Part shown: one piece after another, positions 9,049 through 17,297 of the stretch | How positions within the stretch are numbered: position 1 is the first letter of the stretch | Layout: each line of letters starts with the position of its first letter | Origin: Collimonas arenae | Lineage (GTDB): Bacteria > Pseudomonadota > Gammaproteobacteria > Burkholderiales > Burkholderiaceae_D | NCBI RefSeq assembly: GCF_000786695.1 | Contig: NZ_CP009962.1 | Coordinates: forward strand, 2,790,001-2,854,000 | Length of the DNA stretch: 64,000 nucleotides | Reading direction: 5' to 3' | Made by a program: the position numbers and the translations under genes | The notes under the pieces: model-generated | What the model was told of the DNA's origin: nothing | What the model saw: only the letters and a program-made list of their open reading frames with translations | The model's database searches: none

Positions 9049-9231
9049 ATGAAACAGGAACAATCGCCAAAAATTGCCCAGCTTTTACTCGGCTACTCCC
9101 GTCTTTCCGATACGGAGGCAAAGCATTTCACGCGTGCGATGAATCAGTTTATTTTTGCATCGCCATTGCGCAAGCGGGAGATGCGGGAGTGCTGGGAGCG
9201 ACAGGGACTTTCGGTTTCAAAAATAAAGTAA
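9049..9231 (+). CDS. Small 60-residue ORF between kinase and response regulator
   Basis: ATG at 9049 follows GACAGG about ten bases upstream, a weak to moderate ribosome site. The predicted product is basic and helical-looking (QLLLGYSRLSDTEAKHFTR, then ASPLRKREMRECWERQ), with no signal peptide or membrane helix. I do not recognise the family. It is transcribed toward, and 75 bases before, the RcsB-like regulator, so it may be co-transcribed with it. It could be an auxiliary factor of the phosphorelay or a spurious ORF; the sensible amino-acid composition favours a real gene. Confidence 0.45.
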   Translation: MKQEQSPKIAQLLLGYSRLSDTEAKHFTRAMNQFIFASPLRKREMRECWERQGLSVSKIK

Positions 9232-9306
9232 CATTGACAGTATTTCTTCACATAAATTTTAAATTGCTATAAAAAGCAAACAATCACTCGGGATAATAGG
9301 CAGGGT

Positions 9307-9957
9307 ATGGATTCGTTCTCAATACGTGTCGTCATCGCAGACGACCACCCAGCGGTGCTCAAAGGTATCAAGCAAGAGCTTGCTGCAATTGAGACCATCA
9401 AAATTGTAGGCGCGGTGAGAAACTCCACCGGGCTCATCGAACTGCTCGACCAGCAGGCATGCGATGTACTTGTCACCGACTATGCGATGCCTCAGGGCGA
9501 ATACGGCGACGGTCTCGCGCTCTTCGAGTTTATTCAGCGGCGCTATCCGAACATCCACATTGTCGTCATGACGATGATGGATAATCCCGCCGTGCTGCAA
9601 ACCTTGCTCACCGTGAATATTCGCTGCGCGGTCAGCAAATCCGATGATTCTTCCCATCTAGTTCCGGCCATCCATATTGCCCATTCAGGCGGCGAATACT
9701 TTTCTCCGACAATGAATACGATCGTGCAGGCGCTGAGAATCGGCCAGGCAGATGGCCGCACAACGAGCAAACTCACCAAGCGGGAAGTGGAAATAGTACG
9801 CCTGCTGGTTTCCGGATTGACGGTGAATCAAATCGCCGAACGGTTAAGCCGCAGCAAGCAGACGGTCAGCTCGCAAAAGATGAACGCCATGAAAAAACTG
9901 GGTATCGAGCGCGATGTCGACCTGTATAAATACGCCACCGAGATGGGCTTGATGTAG
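9307..9957 (+). CDS. RcsB/BvgA-like response regulator (receiver + LuxR-type HTH)
   Basis: 216 residues. The receiver has the acidic pair (VVIADDHPAVLKG) and phospho-acceptor Asp in VLVTDYAMPQGEYGDGLALFEF; the YGDG after the acceptor and the following region resemble RcsB closely. The C-terminal LuxR/NarL HTH (LTKREVEIVRLLVSGLTVNQ, then SRSKQTVSSQKMNAMKKLGI) carries the S-R-S-K-x-T-V-S-S-Q-K recognition helix seen in RcsB. Start ATG at 9307 is preceded by GGCAGGGT. The divergent hybrid kinase at 5424-8819, with its own Hpt domain, is the likely phosphodonor. Targets are unknown; the neighbouring fimbrial cluster is a plausible candidate, as Rcs and Bvg systems often control surface structures. 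Confidence 0.92.
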   Translation: MDSFSIRVVIADDHPAVLKGIKQELAAIETIKIVGAVRNSTGLIELLDQQACDVLVTDYAMPQGEYGDGLALFEFIQRRYPNIHIVVMTMMDNPAVLQTLLTVNIRCAVSKSDDSSHLVPAIHIAHSGGEYFSPTMNTIVQALRIGQADGRTTSKLTKREVEIVRLLVSGLTVNQIAERLSRSKQTVSSQKMNAMKKLGIERDVDLYKYATEMGLM

Positions 9958-10237
9958 TTCTCGGCTCGGCATGCGCCGTGTTCAACCTGTCAAGATACTG
10001 AAGGTGGCGACCACACGACTACGGAATGGAACGATGATTGATGACAACAAGCCGCCGATGTTCAGCTCCACTTTCGAGGCTATCCCGAGGAGCAACAAGA
10101 TGTGGAGTGCCAAAACGAAATTTGTCTACGTGATCCCAATGCGATGCGATCTCCACTAATTTGGGCGGATCTCCGTGCCTTGGTCGTTGAGCACGTCACT
10201 TTTCTGGGACGACCTCCATTGTATAAATTTTTTACTA

Positions 10238-10591
10238 TTATCTGATTCGCAATAATCGCCGTGTCAGCAATGCATTCATATCTCTGCGCGTGTCTACAAC
10301 GACATGAACATAAATGGTCTCTTGCCTAACTTCGTAAATAACGCGATTCATGCCAGACAACACTTGACGATATTGCGTCAGGTTAAGTTTCTCAATTTCG
10401 TCTGGAATGAGTCCTGCCTGTGGAAAGTGCTGCAAGTTCCGAATGGCTTCTTTTATTTTTTCGAAAGTGCTATGCCACGTTTTTAGCGAGAAATTTTTGA
10501 TGACATAGATTTTTAGTTCTTTGAGGTCTTGCTCTGCCGAATCAAGAAGCACAACTCTGAACGTTGCTGCGGATTTCACTTTGCCACTCAT
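10238..10591 (-). CDS. ParE/RelE-family toxin of a type II toxin-antitoxin pair
   Basis: 117 residues with the ParE-fold signature: FRVVLLDSAEQDLKELKIYV at the start, then a helix (TWHSTFEKIKEAIRNLQHFP), GLIPDE, a strand YRQVLSGMNRVIYEV and a C-terminal strand IYVHVVVDTRRD. In this family the protein inhibits gyrase (ParE) or cleaves mRNA on ribosomes (RelE); the two cannot be separated by eye. Its ATG (10589-10591) overlaps the antitoxin stop by one base (TAATG), so translation is coupled to the antitoxin. It appears intact. Confidence 0.9.
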   Translation of the reverse strand: MSGKVKSAATFRVVLLDSAEQDLKELKIYVIKNFSLKTWHSTFEKIKEAIRNLQHFPQAGLIPDEIEKLNLTQYRQVLSGMNRVIYEVRQETIYVHVVVDTRRDMNALLTRRLLRIR

Positions 10592-10860
10592 TAGCGATCT
10601 GCCTTGTCCAAATCGGCAAACACGTCTTCAACATCTCGAAATTTTCCTTGTTCAATTTCACGATTGCCAAGAGCCAGGATTTTCAGTAGCGCGAGTGTTT
10701 CTTCTTGTTCTTCATAGCTCTTCACATCCATCACGACCAGCTTGGCTTCACCGTTTTGTGTAATCAACAGTGGCTCGCGATTTTCAGTGATGTCCCTGAC
10801 GATCTCAGCGGTGTGACTCTTGAGATAGCTGATGGGCTTTACCTGAGTAGAAAATTTCAT
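10591..10860 (-). CDS. Phd/YefM-family antitoxin
   Basis: 89 residues from ATG at 10860 (MKFSTQVKPISYLKSHTAEI), the usual Phd/YefM N-terminus. The DNA-binding part contains REPLLITQNGEAKLVVMDVKSYEE, diagnostic for this family, and the acidic C-terminus (FRDVEDVFADLDKADR) is the expected toxin-wrapping tail. It lies directly upstream of the ParE-like toxin and overlaps it by one base. The pair normally autoregulates from a promoter upstream of the antitoxin (10861-11000, AT-rich here). Confidence 0.93.
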   Translation of the reverse strand: MKFSTQVKPISYLKSHTAEIVRDITENREPLLITQNGEAKLVVMDVKSYEEQEETLALLKILALGNREIEQGKFRDVEDVFADLDKADR

Positions 10861-11059
10861 GACATAAGCTCCGTTGATTTCTTGCAAAGACCAATTTTAG
10901 TCCTAATTAAGTCTTTGGTGCAGAAGCTAAGGCATCAATTTGTATTTTTGTTGATATCAAAAAGATCACTTGTACCAAGCGAAAGACGAGAGTAAATTCA
11001 GGCGGCGCAGGGCAGCGGTTGCACCTGTATATAACGAGGCGCGTTCAACCCGGCTCAAT

Positions 11060-12025
11060 TCAAACCAGCAAAGTTAACGTATTGAACAATTGTTGGTCTT
11101 CTTTTTTCGCAGAGCGGGAATGGCGACGGATAACCTGTAGCAGACAATCGATAAAACAGACGGCTGCGCGGCTGAGGGTGCTGCTGCGGCGCGTGATAAC
11201 GCAGAGTTGTCGGGGTTCGAACTGTTCAATGAGCGGTACCGCCACCACGCGATCATGAAAAGGCGGAACGACGCTCAAAATGGTGGGGCACCAGGTGCAC
11301 ATGCTGGCATGCTCGACCATTGACTGCAGCATCGTCACGGATTGTGCTAGTACGATGCGTTTTTCATCGATGCGGGCGTCATGCCGCCAAAACAGATAAT
11401 CCATCAGCGCATCGTACCCGTCCGGGGCGTAATTCAACACCCAGTCCTGGTCAAGCAGATCATGGATCGATCGGGCTTTTTGGCGGGGATGACCGCGCCG
11501 TACCAGTACCGTCGTTTCGTAATTGAGCACAGCTTCGCAAGTAAACTCTTGGGCCGCCATCGACGGTAGCAGCGGCCCGATTGCAAAATCCATACTCCCG
11601 TCGCGCAATAACGGTTGGGCAACCGGCATCAAACTTTCAAATAATTCGAGCCGCACCTCCGGCATGCGCTGTCGGAATTGCAATACCGCCTCAGGCAGAA
11701 AGGTAAGCATGACCCAAGGTGTAATGCCGACGCAAAGACGTCCCTCGGCTTGACCCCGTAGCTGGTCCAGTTCGCTCTGCGCCTGATGCAGCTGGTTCAA
11801 CACCAGCCGGGCGTGCGCAAGCAGCACCTTTCCATACTCCGTGAAACTTAAGCCGGCGGGGCTGCGTATCAGCAGCGGCAGTTGCTGGGCGGCCTCAAGC
11901 TCACGCAACGCCCGCGTTACGGCGGCCTGCGAGATGCCTAGCGAACGGGCCGCTCCCCGTATGCTGCCGGTCTCGGCGCTGGCGACCATTGCTTGTATTT
12001 GATGCAGTTTCAATTTGCGCCTCAT
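11060..12025 (-). CDS. LysR-type transcriptional regulator
   Basis: 321 residues from ATG 12025 (MRRKLKLHQIQAMVASAETG); ATG 12046 would add seven. The N-terminal winged helix (GSIRGAARSLGISQAAVTRAL, LEAAQQLPLLIRSPAGLSFTEYG) is classic LysR, followed by a periplasmic-binding-like effector domain (GRLCVGITPWVMLTFLPEAV...). It is divergent from the M20 amidohydrolase at 12187, with about 160 bases between the starts, the standard LysR layout. It therefore probably controls the amidohydrolase and the downstream uptake genes; the inducer is probably an amino acid or N-acyl amino acid (inference). Confidence 0.93.
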   Translation of the reverse strand: MRRKLKLHQIQAMVASAETGSIRGAARSLGISQAAVTRALRELEAAQQLPLLIRSPAGLSFTEYGKVLLAHARLVLNQLHQAQSELDQLRGQAEGRLCVGITPWVMLTFLPEAVLQFRQRMPEVRLELFESLMPVAQPLLRDGSMDFAIGPLLPSMAAQEFTCEAVLNYETTVLVRRGHPRQKARSIHDLLDQDWVLNYAPDGYDALMDYLFWRHDARIDEKRIVLAQSVTMLQSMVEHASMCTWCPTILSVVPPFHDRVVAVPLIEQFEPRQLCVITRRSSTLSRAAVCFIDCLLQVIRRHSRSAKKEDQQLFNTLTLLV

Positions 12026-12186
12026 GTGACAACGTTTGGTTGTCATCATAACGAAATTGCGGCTTACGAGTGCATACATTGTTGACTAAGATCGGCTCCA
12101 CGTTGTGATTTGGCGATTGGCGGCATCGAAAGGTGCATCGCCTTGCCATCGATACAGTCTGATTGATCTTACCGAGGAATCCATTG

Positions 12187-13356
12187 ATGAATGCCACCTT
12201 TGTCCTGCCCGGAATTGCGGCCATCCAGGAAGACATGATCGCAATTCGCCGCCGCATCCACGCCCACCCTGAACTCGGTTTCAAAGAATTTGCTACCAGC
12301 GCACTGGTTGCGGAGCTTCTGACAAGCTGGGGTTACCAGGTCACGCGTGGTCTGGGCGGGACGGGAGTGGTCGGGACGCTGAAAAACGGCGTTGGTCCTT
12401 CGCTTGGGTTGCGCACCGATATGGATGCGCTGCCAATCCAGGAGACGACTGGCCTGCCATATGCGAGCCGGATAGACGGGGTGATGCACGCCTGCGGCCA
12501 TGACGGCCATACCGCCACCTTGCTGGCGGCAGCCAAGCATCTTGCTGGTTCCCGCTCGTTTTCAGGCACGCTTCACCTGATTTTCCAGCCCGCAGAAGAA
12601 GGGCTGGGAGGCGCGCGGAAGATGCTGGAAGACGGTTTATTCGAGCAATTTCCTTGCGACGCGGTATTTGCGATGCACAACGTGCCAGGCTATCCGGCTG
12701 GCCAATTAGGTTTTTTGAGTGGCCCGTTCATGAGCTCCGCCGACACCGTCACTATACGGGTGGTCGGCAAAGGCGGACATGGCGCGGTACCGCACAAGGC
12801 GATCGACCCGGTGGTGGTTTGCTCATCGATTGTGATGGGGCTGCAAAGCATCGTGTCGCGCAACGTCAACCCGCAAGAAATGGCGATCATCACCGTTGGC
12901 TCGATTCACGCCGGCGTTGCATCCAACGTCATTCCTCCATCGGCCGAGATGTCTCTGAGCGTTCGCGCACTCGCAGCCGAAGTGCGTGATTTGCTTGAAC
13001 TCAGGATTACCGAACTGGTGCATGGCCAGGCGGCCAGCTTTGGCGCCCGCGCCGAGATCGACTATTTCCGCTGTCATCCGGTTCTGGTCAACCATCCAGC
13101 CGAAACCCGGTTTGCCCGCAAAGTGGCGCATGAATGGGTTGGTGATGCCGGATTAATCGACGATCTTCGCCCTTTTACCGCCAGTGAAGATTTTGCCTTC
13201 ATGTTGGAGAGGTGTCCCGGTAGCTACATCACCATCGGCAACGGCGATGGTGAACGCAGCTGCACGCTGCACAACCCGGGTTACGACTTCAACGACACCT
13301 GCCTGGCAATCGGGGCGAGTTACTGGGTCAAGTTGGCCGAGCGCTTTTTGGTCTGA
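12187..13356 (+). CDS. M20-family metallo-amidohydrolase (hippurate hydrolase/N-acyl-amino-acid deacylase-like)
   Basis: 389 residues. Cytosolic dinuclear-metal amidohydrolase of the HipO/AMA family, which hydrolyses N-acyl or N-aroyl amino acids. Motifs: RRRIHAHPELGFKEF, the metal-site stretch LRTDMDALPIQE and HACGHDGHTATLL, the catalytic glutamates in FQPAEEGLGGARKML, AMHNVPGYPAGQLGF, the lid-domain GGHGAVPHKAIDPV, and the C-terminal ASEDFAFMLERCPG. ATG 12187 follows GAGGA with proper spacing. It heads a locus for amino-acid uptake (binding protein, porin, permeases, ATPase), so it likely releases or trims an imported acyl amino acid. The exact substrate cannot be read. Confidence 0.9.
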   Translation: MNATFVLPGIAAIQEDMIAIRRRIHAHPELGFKEFATSALVAELLTSWGYQVTRGLGGTGVVGTLKNGVGPSLGLRTDMDALPIQETTGLPYASRIDGVMHACGHDGHTATLLAAAKHLAGSRSFSGTLHLIFQPAEEGLGGARKMLEDGLFEQFPCDAVFAMHNVPGYPAGQLGFLSGPFMSSADTVTIRVVGKGGHGAVPHKAIDPVVVCSSIVMGLQSIVSRNVNPQEMAIITVGSIHAGVASNVIPPSAEMSLSVRALAAEVRDLLELRITELVHGQAASFGARAEIDYFRCHPVLVNHPAETRFARKVAHEWVGDAGLIDDLRPFTASEDFAFMLERCPGSYITIGNGDGERSCTLHNPGYDFNDTCLAIGASYWVKLAERFLV

Positions 13357-13410
13357 CCCTGCACACGCGGGCACACACAGGATTGCTTCTTGTCCCGACA
13401 GGGAAGGGAA

Positions 13411-13440
13411 GAAGCAGAAGCAGAAGCAGAAGCAGAAGCA
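13411..13440 (+). repeat. Hexanucleotide repeat GAAGCA x5
   Basis: Five perfect copies of GAAGCA lie between the amidohydrolase stop and the binding-protein start. A simple-sequence tract in the untranslated leader, about 60 bases before the ATG at 13504, could vary in copy number by slippage. Confidence 0.9.
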
Positions 13441-13503
13441 AGGATAAAACATCGCTACGCAGATAGCAGTCGGGCAGTACACATAAATCTAAGGAGACAT
13501 TTC

Positions 13504-14292
13504 ATGAAAAAAATCATCACGACAGTTTCGCTCGCTTTATTGGCCATTTCCGGTTCCGTCAACGCCGCAGACTGGTCTGGCAAGGAGATCAAGCTTGGTA
13601 TCGATCCGACCTATCCGCCGCTGGAATTCAAGACCGCAGATGGCAAGCTCACCGGTTTTGGCGTCGAGATTACCGAAGCGCTTTGCGCCGAGCTCCGCGC
13701 TCGATGCACCTGGGTTGAAATCAGTTTTGACGGCATGATTCCGGGCCTGCTGGCAAAGAAATTCGACGCCATCGCCTCATCCATGACGATCAATCAAAAA
13801 CGCATGGAACAGATTGCGTTCACCAACAAGATTTCCAATGCGCCGGCACGACTGGTCGTCAAGCGCGGGAGCGATTTGTTGCCGACTGCAGAATCCCTGA
13901 AAGGCAAGCGTGTCGGCGTGGCGCAGGGTTCTAGCCAGGAAGCCTATGCCCTCGCTGTCTTGCGGCCGGCCGGTGTCGATGTGATTGCCTACAAAGGCCA
14001 GGACCAGGTGTACGAGGATCTGATTGTTGGACGTCTGGATGCTTCGTTGCAGGCATCGATTGCAGCCAGCGATGGCTTTCTCAATAAGCCGCAGGGTAAG
14101 GATTTCATGTTCGCTGGTCCGGCTCTGGAGGATCCAAAGTTTTTCGGCCTCGGGGATGGCATCGGCTTGCGCAAGAAAGACGTGGCCTTGCGAGAGGATT
14201 TGAACCAGGCTCTCGCTACGATCCTCGCCAACGGTACTTACGCCCGGATCAACAAGAAGTACTTTGACTTCGATGTCTACGGCGCAAAGTAA
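13504..14292 (+). CDS. Periplasmic polar-amino-acid-binding protein of an ABC transporter
   Basis: 262 residues with a cleavable signal peptide (MKKIITTVSLALLAISGSVN, then AAD). The mature part is a type II periplasmic binding protein of the Lys/Arg/Orn/His family: IKLGIDPTYPPLEFK, LTGFGVEITEALC, FDGMIPGLLAKKFDAIASSM, KRMEQIAFTNK, GKRVGVAQGSSQE, and an ending near LATILANGTYARINKKYFDFD. Ribosome site AAGGAGAC precedes the ATG. Together with the permeases at 15878-17277 and the ATPase at 17298 it forms one uptake system, with a porin gene between. Ligand class is inferred from family resemblance. Confidence 0.94.
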   Translation: MKKIITTVSLALLAISGSVNAADWSGKEIKLGIDPTYPPLEFKTADGKLTGFGVEITEALCAELRARCTWVEISFDGMIPGLLAKKFDAIASSMTINQKRMEQIAFTNKISNAPARLVVKRGSDLLPTAESLKGKRVGVAQGSSQEAYALAVLRPAGVDVIAYKGQDQVYEDLIVGRLDASLQASIAASDGFLNKPQGKDFMFAGPALEDPKFFGLGDGIGLRKKDVALREDLNQALATILANGTYARINKKYFDFDVYGAK

Positions 14293-14310
14293 TAGCTGAA
14301 GCCAGACCTG

Positions 14311-14382
14311 AAGTAAGCCTAGAAGTAAGCCTAGAAGTAAGCCTAGAAGTAAGCCTAGAAGTAAGCCTAGAAGTAAGCCAGG
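14311..14382 (+). repeat. 12-bp tandem repeat, six copies
   Basis: AAGTAAGCCTAG is repeated with starts at 14311, 14323, 14335, 14347, 14359 and 14371, the last ending in AAGTAAGCCAGG. It follows the binding-protein stop. It carries in-frame TAA/TAG triplets and is not coding. Copy number is likely variable. Confidence 0.93.
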
Positions 14383-14456
14383 CAGAACAGTGGAGCTGGG
14401 CAGCTGCCGCTATTGCATCGCAATATGCCTGCTTTTTTTTAAAAAAAATAACAAAC

Positions 14457-14557
14457 AGGGATTACGCAACGTTTCGTCAGCAAGGCATGCCGACGAAGAC
14501 GGTACGAAGGTACAGCCAGGAGGCATAACGCCGCTGGTGGGATTTTGCGTAAGTCCT
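14457..14557 (+). repeat. Dispersed short repeat, type B ends
   Basis: About 101 bases bounded by inverted ends: AGGGATTACGCAAC on the left, imperfectly matching the complement of ATTTTGCGTAAGTCCT on the right. The interior holds GCCGACGAAGACGGTACGA and GCCAGGAGG, the core also found in the elements at 15675, 18144, 23085 and 42636. It lies directly upstream of the porin start and so forms part of its leader. Confidence 0.75.
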
Positions 14558-14585
14558 GACAAAAACAACTCCGGGAGACACGATA

Positions 14586-15566
14586 GTGAAGAAATTCTTA
14601 CCCATGTTTGCTGCAATCGCCACCTTTGCAGACGTGGCGCACGCACAAACTGCATTAACCATTTACGGCCGGATGGATATTGGCGCAATCAAGCAAAGCC
14701 ATGACGCAGTGATCCTTGACCGCGGCGCAAACAACGTTCTTGGCTTTCAGGGAACGGAAGATCTGGGAGGCGGTCTTTCTGCCTTGTTTCAATTGGAAAT
14801 GCGCTTTGAGCCTGGTACCGGCGCGTTAGAGAACAATGGCCAGCGTCCTCTATTTCAGGGACAGTCCCGTGTCGGCCTGAACGGTGCGTTTGGCACCATC
14901 CGATTGGGGCGAGGTTTGACTGCAGTGCAAGATCCCAATGCGGACTATGATCCGTTTTTCACCAACACAGTGGGTTCGCTGATCAATTTTCAGACGGCGA
15001 ACTACGACTCGGATCCGTTTAATCCGTCGAACTCAGCAAATCGCTTCTCCAACGCCTTGTTCTACAACACGCCAGTGATGGGTGGATTTCAACTGAACGC
15101 GACTGTCGCAAGCAGAGAGCCGATTGGCATCGCTACCACCGATTTGCCGGTCAACCCTGTATCGGTGTCCGGCACCTATAACAACGGCCCTGTTTCCGCA
15201 ATGCTCGGTTATGAGCGCAACGCGCTCAGCACCAAGTTCTGGCAAGCGGCCGGCTCCTACAAGATTGGCTCGGCCAACTTGATGGCTTCGTACTCGCAGC
15301 AAAACCAGAGCGCAACCGTGACACTGAATCCGAAGACCAGGGGCTGGAGCGTCGGTGCCGACGTCGTTGCCGGTCCCGGCAATGTGAAAGCCGGTTACGC
15401 GCAGGTCAGGCAAGACGGCCATGCATCCGACAAAAAAGCCTCGATTGGCTACTGGTACAACCTCTCCAAACGGACCTACCTGTACACCGACGCCGCCCGC
15501 ACAAAGACCGGAGATTCCGGCGATTCCATCAATGCGGTCGATTTCGGCATCCAGCATTCATTTTAA
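14586..15566 (+). CDS. Gram-negative trimeric porin (Omp32/OmpC-like, Burkholderiales type)
   Basis: 326 residues from GTG 14586, after CCGGGAGA. Signal peptide MKKFLPMFAAIATFADVAHA, then QTALTIYGRMDIG, the standard N-terminus of betaproteobacterial porins. Further hallmarks: NNVLGFQGTEDLGGGLSALF, FGTIRLGRGLTA in the first strands and loop 3, and a C-terminal VDFGIQHSF ending in phenylalanine for outer-membrane assembly. It sits inside an amino-acid ABC locus, between binding protein and permeases, so it probably supplies the outer-membrane step for the same solutes. It is flanked by short mobile repeats on both sides. The upstream repeats and the downstream hairpin make separate transcription likely. 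Confidence 0.95.
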   Translation: MKKFLPMFAAIATFADVAHAQTALTIYGRMDIGAIKQSHDAVILDRGANNVLGFQGTEDLGGGLSALFQLEMRFEPGTGALENNGQRPLFQGQSRVGLNGAFGTIRLGRGLTAVQDPNADYDPFFTNTVGSLINFQTANYDSDPFNPSNSANRFSNALFYNTPVMGGFQLNATVASREPIGIATTDLPVNPVSVSGTYNNGPVSAMLGYERNALSTKFWQAAGSYKIGSANLMASYSQQNQSATVTLNPKTRGWSVGADVVAGPGNVKAGYAQVRQDGHASDKKASIGYWYNLSKRTYLYTDAARTKTGDSGDSINAVDFGIQHSF

Positions 15567-15611
15567 AACCGGCCACGTCCAGTACAAATCTTGTACTAGA
15601 CGTGGCCGGTT
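15567..15611 (+). terminator. Long hairpin terminator after the porin
   Basis: AACCGGCCACGTC (15567-15579) is perfectly complementary to GACGTGGCCGGTT (15599-15611), with an inner stem AGTACAA/TTGTACT. It starts immediately after the stop codon. The T-run is short (TTCTT), so it may act as a bidirectional or mRNA-stabilising hairpin as well as a terminator. Confidence 0.8.
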
Positions 15612-15674
15612 CTTAAACAACATAAATGAACGCAACAATCGCTGCCAAAAATGGATTTAGCGGGCGAATTTCAC

Positions 15675-15853
15675 AGGACTTACGAGAAATCGTCCTGGCA
15701 AGGGAGTAGCAGGGAATTCGGACAGCATGCTGTCCGCCTGCGCCACGATACCCGCATGCAGGCGGGTATGCGCCTGGCAAGGGCATCGACGAAGACAGTA
15801 CGAATGGTCGGCTACGAGATGCAACGCGGCCAGGGCGGTTTTGCGTAAGTCCT
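15675..15853 (+). repeat. Dispersed short repeat, type B ends
   Basis: 179 bases bounded by AGGACTTACGAGAAAT (15675-15690) and the inverted ATTTTGCGTAAGTCCT-like end (GGTTTTGCGTAAGTCCT, finishing 15853). Inside are two perfect palindromic hairpins (GGACAGCATGCTGTCC near 15720 and ACCCGCATGC...GCGGGT) and the shared core CGACGAAGACAGTACGA. It separates the porin from the permease genes and ends about 25 bases before the permease start. Confidence 0.8.
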
Positions 15854-15877
15854 ATTTTATTTAAAAGGAGGCAGGAC

Positions 15878-16567
15878 ATGTTTTTAATGGGCTTTGGTCC
15901 GCTCATTCTTGAAGGTGCGCTGGAAACCATCAAACTGGCATTGCTTTCGATGCTGCTGGCGGTGCTGATCGGCTTGATCGGTGCTACCGCCAAGCTGTCC
16001 CGTCACCGCCCGCTGCGTCATCTGGCAACTGCCTACACGACCTTGATCCGTAGCGTTCCGGATCTGGTGATCATGCTGCTACTGTTCTACAGCTTGCAGA
16101 TCTTGCTGAACCAGCTCACCGAATCGCTACACACGGATCAGATCGATATCAATCCATTTTTCGCAGGGGTAATCACGCTAGGGTTCATTTATGGTGCTTA
16201 TTTCACCGAGACGTTTCGCGGCGCATTCCAGACGGTGCCGCGTGGCCAGATCGAGGCGGCCATGGCTTACGGCATGACGCCATGGAAAGTATTCTGCCGT
16301 GTGCTGTTTCCACAGATGATGCGCTTCGCCTTGCCCGGTATAGGCAATAACTGGCGGGTATTGATCAAGGCGACCGCCCTGGTCTCGATCATCGGCCTGG
16401 CTGACATTATCACTGCGACGCAGGATGCCGGCAAAAGCTCGATGCGGCTGTTTTTCTTCAGCATCGTAGGCGGCTTGATCTACCTCGCTATCACCACGGT
16501 ATCGAGCGGTGTTTTGTTATGGCTAGAGCGGCGTTATTCCGCAGGCGTCAGGAAAGCGGACCTATGA
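15878..16567 (+). CDS. ABC transporter permease, HisQ-type
   Basis: 229 residues with five hydrophobic segments (GALETIKLALLSMLLAVLIG onward) and the EAA-type cytoplasmic loop EAAMAYGMTPWKVFCRVLFP that docks with the ATPase. The stretch RSVPDLVIMLLLFYSLQ is the usual polar-amino-acid permease signature (RSVPxL). ATG 15878 follows a near-perfect ribosome site (AAAGGAGGCAGGAC). Its TGA overlaps the next gene's ATG (ATGA at 16564-16567), so the two permeases are translationally coupled and should form the heterodimer of a His/Lys/Arg/Orn importer. Confidence 0.95.
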   Translation: MFLMGFGPLILEGALETIKLALLSMLLAVLIGLIGATAKLSRHRPLRHLATAYTTLIRSVPDLVIMLLLFYSLQILLNQLTESLHTDQIDINPFFAGVITLGFIYGAYFTETFRGAFQTVPRGQIEAAMAYGMTPWKVFCRVLFPQMMRFALPGIGNNWRVLIKATALVSIIGLADIITATQDAGKSSMRLFFFSIVGGLIYLAITTVSSGVLLWLERRYSAGVRKADL

Positions 16568-17277
16568 TCGACATTTTGCAAGAATACTGGAAAGCCTATC
16601 TGTGGAGCGATGGCTATCGTCTGACCGGCGTCGCCATGACCTTGTGGCTGCTGGTTGCTTCCGTCAGTATCGGCTTTGTGCTTTCAGTACCGTTGGCGGT
16701 AGCGCGGGTATCCCGTCATCGCTGGATTCGCGGGCCGGTATGGTTCTATACCTATGTGTTCCGCGGCACGCCGCTCTATATCCAGCTGCTGATTTTATAT
16801 ACAGGGATATACAGTCTGGATGTAGTGCGCAACCAGCCGTTGCTGGGCGCCTTCTTCCGTGAAGGAATCAACTGCACGCTGCTGGCCTTCGCCCTCAATT
16901 CCTGCGCCTATACCACCGAGATTCTCGCCGGGGCGATCAGAGGAATGCACTATGGAGAGATTGAGGCGGCGCGCGCCTACGGCATGTCTACATTCACGCT
17001 GTACCGCCGCATCATCCTGCCGTCGGCGCTGCGTCGCGCCTTGCCTTACTACAGCAACGAAATCATTCTGATGCTGCATTCCACCTCGCTGGCGTTTACC
17101 GCGACGGTGCCCGACATCCTCAAAGTCGCCCGTGACGTGAACGCGGCAACCTACGCTTCGTTTGACGCGTTCGGTATTGCCGCCGTGCTGTATGCCGTGA
17201 TCGTATTCACCCTGGTATGGCTGTTCCGCCGCTGTGAAATGCGCTGGCTAGCCTTTTTGAAGCCTCAGGGGCATTGA
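16564..17277 (+). CDS. ABC transporter permease, HisM-type
   Basis: 237 residues from ATG 16564 ([20 protein letters not shown]), overlapping the upstream permease stop by four bases. Membrane segments include [20 protein letters not shown] and [18 protein letters not shown]; the ATPase-docking EAA loop is [38 protein letters not shown] is the polar-amino-acid permease signature (RGTPL). It pairs with the HisQ-type permease. The ATPase gene follows with a 20-base gap. Confidence 0.95.
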   Translation: MIDILQEYWKAYLWSDGYRLTGVAMTLWLLVASVSIGFVLSVPLAVARVSRHRWIRGPVWFYTYVFRGTPLYIQLLILYTGIYSLDVVRNQPLLGAFFREGINCTLLAFALNSCAYTTEILAGAIRGMHYGEIEAARAYGMSTFTLYRRIILPSALRRALPYYSNEIILMLHSTSLAFTATVPDILKVARDVNAATYASFDAFGIAAVLYAVIVFTLVWLFRRCEMRWLAFLKPQGH

Positions 17278-17297
17278 TTGAATTGGAGAGAATGACT

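Noticed and set aside
9971..10159. 62-codon ORF after the RcsB-like regulator
   Set aside because: No ribosome site, unlikely composition, no recognisable motif; may be decayed sequence.
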